A DNA stretch of 37,389 nt from positions 1-37,389 of the forward strand of contig JAOXSC010000185.1 of the NCBI GenBank assembly GCA_025800215.1, read 5' to 3'. The position numbers and the translations under genes are program-made. The notes under the pieces are model-generated. The model saw only the letters and a program-made list of their open reading frames with translations, did no database searches and was not told the origin of the DNA. Positions 33,906-37,389 of the stretch are shown one piece after another. Within the stretch, counting starts at the first letter, position 1, and the number at the start of each line of letters is the position of its first letter. This DNA comes from Marinibacterium sp. (GTDB lineage Bacteria; Pseudomonadota; Alphaproteobacteria; Rhodobacterales; Rhodobacteraceae).

Positions 33906-34787
33906 GTGCCACAACACAGCGATCTTCTGGTCTGGGATGACGTCCGCGCCTTTCTGGCGGTGATGCGCGCGGGCACGCTCAGCGGGGCGGCCGAGCAGCT
34001 GGGGTTGGGCATCGCCACTGTGTCGCGGCGGATCACGCGGCTTGAGCAGGCGATGGGTCAGCCGCTGTTTGTCCGGCTGCAATCGGGCTATCAGCTGACC
34101 GAAGATGGCGCCGCCCTCAGCGGTCGGGCCGAACAGATGGAGATCGCCGCCCTGTCGCTGCAATCGGGTCTGCCTCAGCAGGCCGAGGTGTCGGGTATGG
34201 TGCGGCTGGCGACCGCCGAAAATCTTGCGACGGGGCTGATCGCGCCCGCGCTCGGGCGCCTGCGGGCGGCCTATCCGCGGCTTGCGCTTGAAATCGTGAC
34301 GGATGTGCGCGCCGTCAATCTGCATCGTCGCGACGCTGATATTGCGTTGCGGATGGTCAAGCCGGACCGGGGCAACGTGACGGTGCAGCGTCTGGGGCGT
34401 CTGGGCTTTGGGCTGTACGGGGCGCCGGCCTATCTGGCGGCCCGACCCGCGCCACCGGACGACGCGTTGATCGGGTGGACCGACACCTATGCGGCGTTGC
34501 CTGCGGCACGCTGGATCGTGCGGCTTCTGGGCGGGCGGGGGCCGGTGCTGGCGACATCGTCGCTGGCCAGCCAGTTCGAAGCCTGCGCGGCGGGGCTCGG
34601 GCTCGCCGTTTTGCCGCATTTTCTGGCGCGTCCGCGCGGGCTGGTCTGTGTCGGCACCGACCCGGATGTGGATCAGGCGATCTGGCTGGTGACCCACCGT
34701 GATCTTGCCCCATCGCGGCGGGTGGCGGCGGTGGCGGGGTTTCTGCGCGATCTGGTGGCCGAGAATCGCGCAACCCTTGGGGGTTGA
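33906..34787 (+). CDS. LysR-family transcriptional regulator
   Basis: A 293-residue regulator. The N-terminal helix-turn-helix (about 10-68) reads DDVRAFLAVMRAGTLSGAAEQLGLGIATVSRRITRLEQAMG, followed by the periplasmic-binding-protein-like effector domain (about 95-290). Start is GTG at 33906 with GGAG 8 bases upstream; no ATG fits the conserved start of the helix. It is divergent from the aldo/keto reductase gene, and the dyad in the 118-base gap is a likely shared operator. The inducer is unknown. Confidence 0.92.
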   Translation: MPQHSDLLVWDDVRAFLAVMRAGTLSGAAEQLGLGIATVSRRITRLEQAMGQPLFVRLQSGYQLTEDGAALSGRAEQMEIAALSLQSGLPQQAEVSGMVRLATAENLATGLIAPALGRLRAAYPRLALEIVTDVRAVNLHRRDADIALRMVKPDRGNVTVQRLGRLGFGLYGAPAYLAARPAPPDDALIGWTDTYAALPAARWIVRLLGGRGPVLATSSLASQFEACAAGLGLAVLPHFLARPRGLVCVGTDPDVDQAIWLVTHRDLAPSRRVAAVAGFLRDLVAENRATLGG

Positions 34788-34792
34788 CCCCC
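34779..34792 (+). terminator. Short GC hairpin across the lysR stop codon
   Basis: GGGGG (34779-34783) pairs with CCCCC (34788-34792) with a TTGA loop that contains the stop codon. No T run follows. A weak terminator or 3' stabiliser. The rest of the gap to the tRNA shows no gene. Confidence 0.35.
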
Positions 34793-34974
34793 TAGCCCTG
34801 CGGATTGGGGCCAAGCCGTGACACGGCCTGACGGTTCTGCTGAAGCGGTTGGGATGGGGACGTGCGGTGCTGCCGGGCGCGGTTTGCCGCAGGCACCCGA
34901 CCCTTGGGCCCGATGACGACACGCGACAAAGGCCGCTCAGGATGGTTTGAGAAGATTTCAAATCTGTGAGGATT

Positions 34975-35050
<76 letters not shown>

Positions 35051-35080
35051 ATCTGGAACATCTCGTTCCGTGTGCGGTGC

Positions 35081-35109
35081 GATTTACGCGCTGTGTCGGG
35101 CGGGATCAA
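35081..35109 (-). promoter_or_regulatory. Candidate promoter of tRNA-Ala
   Basis: On the minus strand TTGATC (35104-35109) and TAAATC (35081-35086) are 17 bases apart, and the -10 box ends 30 bases before the tRNA 5' end. The -35 match is good, the -10 match is partial. It overlaps the 3' hairpin of the FYDLN gene. Confidence 0.45.
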
Positions 35110-35129
35110 GAGAGAAAAACACCCGCCCG
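35097..35129 (-). terminator. Hairpin downstream of the FYDLN gene
   Basis: CGGGCGGG (35097-35104) pairs exactly with CCCGCCCG (35122-35129) over a 17-base, A-rich (plus strand) loop. It starts 13 bases after the FYDLN stop codon on the minus strand and separates that gene from the tRNA. No T run follows. Confidence 0.5.
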
Positions 35130-35142
35130 GACAATTTCTTGA

Positions 35143-35466
35143 TTATTCTTCGTCTTCAGAGGCCACGTCGGCCAGTTCGTCCAGCGAAACATTGTCCTGG
35201 TCGTCTTCGTCATCCAGCACGTCATCGCCCAGGTCGATGTCAACGTCCTCGTTTTCTTCGAGAACGTCATCTTCGGACATGTTCGCGGCCTTGGCTTTCA
35301 GCGTCGCTGCATCTTCGGCATCGGCGGCGATCATGCGGCTCTTGCCGGTGTCAAGCTCGACCACCTCGCCCGTATAGGGGCTGACGATCGGATTGCGGTT
35401 CAGGTCGTAGAAACGTTTGCCGGTGGTCGGGCACACACGTTTCACGCCCCATTCTTCCTTGGGCAT
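35143..35466 (-). CDS. FYDLN-acid family protein (TIGR02300 type)
   Basis: A 107-residue protein with the conserved head PKEEWGVKRVCPTTGKRFYD, in which FYDLN (19-23) names the family, then NPIVSPYTGEVV. The second half (about 65-107) is a long low-complexity run of Asp and Glu, probably disordered. The family is known from alphaproteobacteria only, and its molecular role is not established. The start at 35466 has GGGGAT 7 bases upstream; the frame extends to 35544, but that part is not family-like. It is divergent from the YgjP-like gene. Confidence 0.92.
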   Translation of the reverse strand: MPKEEWGVKRVCPTTGKRFYDLNRNPIVSPYTGEVVELDTGKSRMIAADAEDAATLKAKAANMSEDDVLEENEDVDIDLGDDVLDDEDDQDNVSLDELADVASEDEE

Positions 35467-35601
35467 GGGTGATCCCCTTCGTTGAAATCTGTTGAGTCGT
35501 GTCGACGATTCTGGCCTCGTGCCATATGACCGGGCACATGTCAAAACGGATCGTCATGAAGGCCGGGCAAACCGGCCATGAGCAGGGGTAGCACGAACAC
35601 C

Positions 35602-36291
35602 ATGGCAGAGCATGTATTGGACGGCGATCCGCCGGTGCCGCTGGTGCTGCGGCGGGCGGCGCGGGCGCGGCGGATCAGCCTGCGGGTGTCGCAGCTTGAT
35701 GGTCGGGTCACCCTGACCCTGCCGCCCGGCGTGCCCGACCGCGAAGCGTTGGCCTTTGCCCGCGAAAAAGAAAGCTGGATCCGCGATCACCTGGCCCGGC
35801 GTGACAGCGATGTCACCGTGACCATCGGTGCCGAAATTCCCGTCGAAGGTACCCCGCGCCTGATCCGGGCCGGGGCGGGGCGGGGCGTGCGTCTGGGGGC
35901 GGATGACATTCTGTGCCCCGATGACGGGCGCGCCGGCGTGCGTGTGCGCGGTGCGCTGCGGGCGCTGGCGCGTGACCGGCTGGTGGCGGCGTCGGATCAC
36001 TATGCCGGGGCGCTTGGGCGGGATTATGCCCGCATCACCCTGCGCGATACCCGGTCGCGGTGGGGGTCGTGTTCATCAGCCGGGGCGCTGATGTATTCGT
36101 GGCGGCTGATCCTCGCCCCGGCCGAAGTGCTGAGCTATGTCGCCGCCCACGAGGTCGCGCATCTGGCCGAGATGAACCACAGCGCGCGGTTCTGGGCGGT
36201 GGTCGAGGATCTCTATGGCCCTTACGAGGACGCACGTCAGTGGCTGCGTGTGAACGGGCAGGATCTGCACCGCTATCGGTTCGAAGACTGA
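35602..36291 (+). CDS. YgjP-type metallopeptidase-like protein (DUF45/SprT-like)
   Basis: A 229-residue protein with the zinc motif HEVAH (183-187) and a third ligand H193 in EMNHSARFW, preceded by the conserved TRSRWGSCSSAGAL. This is the YgjP/WLM-like fold, whose biological substrate is largely unknown; peptidase activity is presumed. Two in-frame ATGs exist, 35578 and 35602. The latter is preferred because MAEHVLDGDPP fits the family start; neither has a strong ribosome site, and a perfect GGCCGG/CCGGCC hairpin (35561-35577) ends just before 35578. The GntR gene follows within about 45 bases on the same strand. Confidence 0.85.
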   Translation: MAEHVLDGDPPVPLVLRRAARARRISLRVSQLDGRVTLTLPPGVPDREALAFAREKESWIRDHLARRDSDVTVTIGAEIPVEGTPRLIRAGAGRGVRLGADDILCPDDGRAGVRVRGALRALARDRLVAASDHYAGALGRDYARITLRDTRSRWGSCSSAGALMYSWRLILAPAEVLSYVAAHEVAHLAEMNHSARFWAVVEDLYGPYEDARQWLRVNGQDLHRYRFED

Positions 36292-36317
36292 CAATTGAAG
36301 ATTGACGGAACGGCAGG

Positions 36318-36329
36318 TTGTGATCACAA
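36318..36329. promoter_or_regulatory. Perfect 12-base palindrome before the second gntR gene
   Basis: TTGTGATCACAA is an exact palindrome ending 7 bases before the ATG at 36337. GntR-family operators are short palindromes with GT and AC cores, so autoregulation is a reasonable guess. CRP sites need a 6-base spacer and do not fit. Confidence 0.5.
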
Positions 36330-36336
36330 ACATCCC

Positions 36337-36993
36337 ATGATGGTCACACAACGTTCACAGGATCTGCCGGGGGCAATCTCGGCACATGATCGGGTCTACC
36401 GGGCCCTGCGCGCCCGCATCATGCACGGGGACATTGAGCCCGGGCAGGGCCTGACCCTGCGCGGCATCGGCAAGACCTATGAGGTGTCGATGACCCCCGC
36501 GCGCGAGGCGGTGCGGCGGTTGGTGGCCGAAGGGGCGCTGCTGATGAGCAGCTCGGGCCGGGTGTCGACGCCCGAACTGACCAATGAGCGCATTGAAGAG
36601 CTGGCCGCGCTGCGTGCCCTGCTCGAAGTCGAACTGGCCAGCCGCGCGCTGCCGCGCGCCCATATTGCGCTGATCGACCGGCTTCAAAGCATCAACGGCA
36701 CCATTTCCGATGTCATCGCGCAGCGCGATCCGGTGGGCTATATCCGCAGCAATCTGGAGTTTCACCGCACCTTGTATCTGCGCGCGCAGGCCCCGGCGAT
36801 GCTGGCGATGGCGGAAACCGTCTGGCTGCAGATGGGCCCGACCATGCGCGCCCTTTATGGCCGCCTGCGCCGGACCGAGGCGCCGCATTACCACAAGCTG
36901 ATCATCGCCGCGCTCAAGGCGGGCGACGAACCCGGCCTGCGGCTGGCGGTGCGCTCGGACGTCACCCAGGGGCTGCGGATGCTGGCGGGGTGA
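36337..36993 (+). CDS. GntR-family regulator, FCD subfamily
   Basis: A 218-residue regulator. The winged helix (about 15-80) includes HGDIEPGQGLTLRGIGKTYEVSMTPAREAVRRLVAEGAL, and the FCD domain (about 85-210) has LRALLEVELASRAL and NLEFHRTLYLRAQAPAML with the metal-type Asn/His positions. The start is the ATG pair at 36337/36340; a TTG at 36295 keeps the frame open but would run through the palindrome and is not preferred. No strong ribosome site is seen. No adjacent metabolic operon shows its target: the next gene is rplO. It probably acts on a distant locus and on itself. Confidence 0.88.
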   Translation: MMVTQRSQDLPGAISAHDRVYRALRARIMHGDIEPGQGLTLRGIGKTYEVSMTPAREAVRRLVAEGALLMSSSGRVSTPELTNERIEELAALRALLEVELASRALPRAHIALIDRLQSINGTISDVIAQRDPVGYIRSNLEFHRTLYLRAQAPAMLAMAETVWLQMGPTMRALYGRLRRTEAPHYHKLIIAALKAGDEPGLRLAVRSDVTQGLRMLAG

Positions 36994-36996
36994 TGG

Positions 36997-37018
36997 CCCC
37001 GACGGCACCGTTCCGGGG
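36997..37018 (+). terminator. Hairpin after the second gntR gene
   Basis: CCCCG (36997-37001) and ACGG (37002-37005) pair with CCGT (37008-37011) and CGGGG (37014-37018), with a 2-base bulge, followed by TTTC. It begins 3 bases after the stop codon and separates the gene from rplO. Confidence 0.5.
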
Positions 37019-37044
37019 TTTCTCGCTGGTTCGGCCAACGGTGC

Positions 37045-37091
37045 TTGATTTCCGTGCGCAGGGCCGATAACAGCACGCGGTGGCCCTGTGC
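37045..37091 (+). promoter_or_regulatory. Possible rplO promoter and leader hairpin
   Basis: TTGATT (37045-37050) and GATAAC (37066-37071) make a promoter-like pair with a short 15-base spacer. Overlapping it, GCGCAGGGCC (37056-37065) pairs with GGCCCTGTGC (37082-37091) through 10 pairs including one G-T, with a 16-base loop. Either could control rplO, which here has no ribosomal gene directly upstream. Weak evidence for the promoter, clear evidence for the dyad. Confidence 0.35.
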
Positions 37092-37168
37092 CATCAGAAT
37101 CAAAACCAAGAAACGCCGTGTCTGCCCCGCTTCGCTTCAGGGGGCTGTTCCGGCAAAGGAGAAGCGAC

Positions 37169-37389
37169 ATGAAACTTCACGAACTTCGTGACAATCCTGG
37201 TGCCACCAAGAAACGCAACCGCGTTGGCCGTGGTCCGGGTTCGGGCACCGGTAAGATGGGTGGCCGCGGGATCAAAGGTCAGAAATCGCGTTCGGGTGTG
37301 GCCATCAATGGCTACGAAGGCGGCCAGATGCCGCTCTACCAGCGTCTGCCCAAGCGTGGCTTCAACAAGCCGAACCGCAAAGAATACGC
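37169..37389 (+). CDS. rplO: 50S ribosomal protein L15, 3' end cut off by the window
   Basis: The first 73 codons of L15, which binds 23S rRNA during late 50S assembly. The N-terminus [20 protein letters not shown], the glycine/arginine-rich [23 protein letters not shown] and [21 protein letters not shown] are diagnostic. ATG at 37169 follows AAGGAG by 7 bases. The gene before it is a GntR regulator, 175 bases away, rather than rpmD (L30), so this is the first gene of a downstream part of the spc-type ribosomal cluster or a rearranged one. Confidence 0.97.
   Translation, partial: MKLHELRDNPGATKKRNRVGRGPGSGTGKMGGRGIKGQKSRSGVAINGYEGGQMPLYQRLPKRGFNKPNRKEY

Noticed and set aside
33788..34961. 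Minus-strand frames extending the aldo/keto reductase upstream
   Set aside because: They cross the LysR operator dyad and the lysR gene; the ATG at 33787 has AAAGGA and begins the conserved protein.
34953..34965. AGATTTCAAATCT as the terminator of tRNA-Ala
   Set aside because: It is a palindrome with almost no loop, AT-rich and without a useful T run on the tRNA strand; too weak to call.
36321..36330. TGTGATCACA as a CRP site
   Set aside because: CRP half-sites TGTGA and TCACA need a 6-base spacer; here they overlap, so a GntR-type palindrome is the better reading.

Overview
The window looks like a chromosomal segment from a GC-rich alphaproteobacterium, most probably a member of the Rhodobacteraceae (Roseobacter-like). 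The evidence is a FYDLN-acid (TIGR02300-type) protein found only in alphaproteobacteria, a glutamyl-tRNA synthetase with HVGN and ALSKR signatures, a glycine-betaine-monooxygenase-type Rieske pair, a full liu-type leucine-degradation block, an FNR/Dnr-type box and uniformly GC-rich codon use. This rests on reading the sequence only; no search was run. I see no insertion sequence, phage gene, plasmid gene or CRISPR array.

Layout. 1-7250: the 3' part of nadE, a DadA-like flavoprotein, a Tat-exported metallo-beta-lactamase-fold protein, a DUF1801 protein, gltX and a MATE exporter. 7247-13992: a gamma-glutamylcyclotransferase-like protein, an NsrR/Rrf2 regulator preceded by a perfect FNR-type dyad, the conserved YbbP/YbbA permease-ATPase pair divergent from a TesA-like esterase, an SRAP (HMCES/YedK) protein with Pro instead of Cys at position 2, an L,D-transpeptidase and a cold-shock protein. 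14243-15923: an acyl-CoA thioesterase and a sulfotransferase-like protein. 16076-22049: an operon gntR - dapA-like - aldehyde dehydrogenase - FAD oxidoreductase, divergent from a GlxA/AraC regulator followed by a lone ectoine-synthase (EctC) homologue. 22046-27282: liuB-liuD-liuE-liuC for leucine/isovalerate breakdown, with a TetR-type palindrome at its promoter. 27417-29002: a PfkB sugar kinase and a D-lyxose-type isomerase. 29120-31726: a cobalamin riboswitch followed by a GbcA/GbcB-type oxygenase and reductase. 31838-37389: a ureohydrolase, an aldo/keto reductase with a divergent LysR regulator, tRNA-Ala(GGC), the FYDLN protein, a YgjP-type metalloprotein, a second GntR regulator and the start of rplO.

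The window reads as core genome with several catabolic modules (D-amino or imino acid oxidation, leucine degradation, mannose/lyxose-type sugars, N-methylated betaine oxidation), each with a visible candidate control element. The observations that most deserve follow-up are the B12 riboswitch in front of a Rieske betaine-type demethylase, the SRAP protein whose expected N-terminal residue is proline, and the orphan EctC homologue beside an imino-acid-type catabolic operon.
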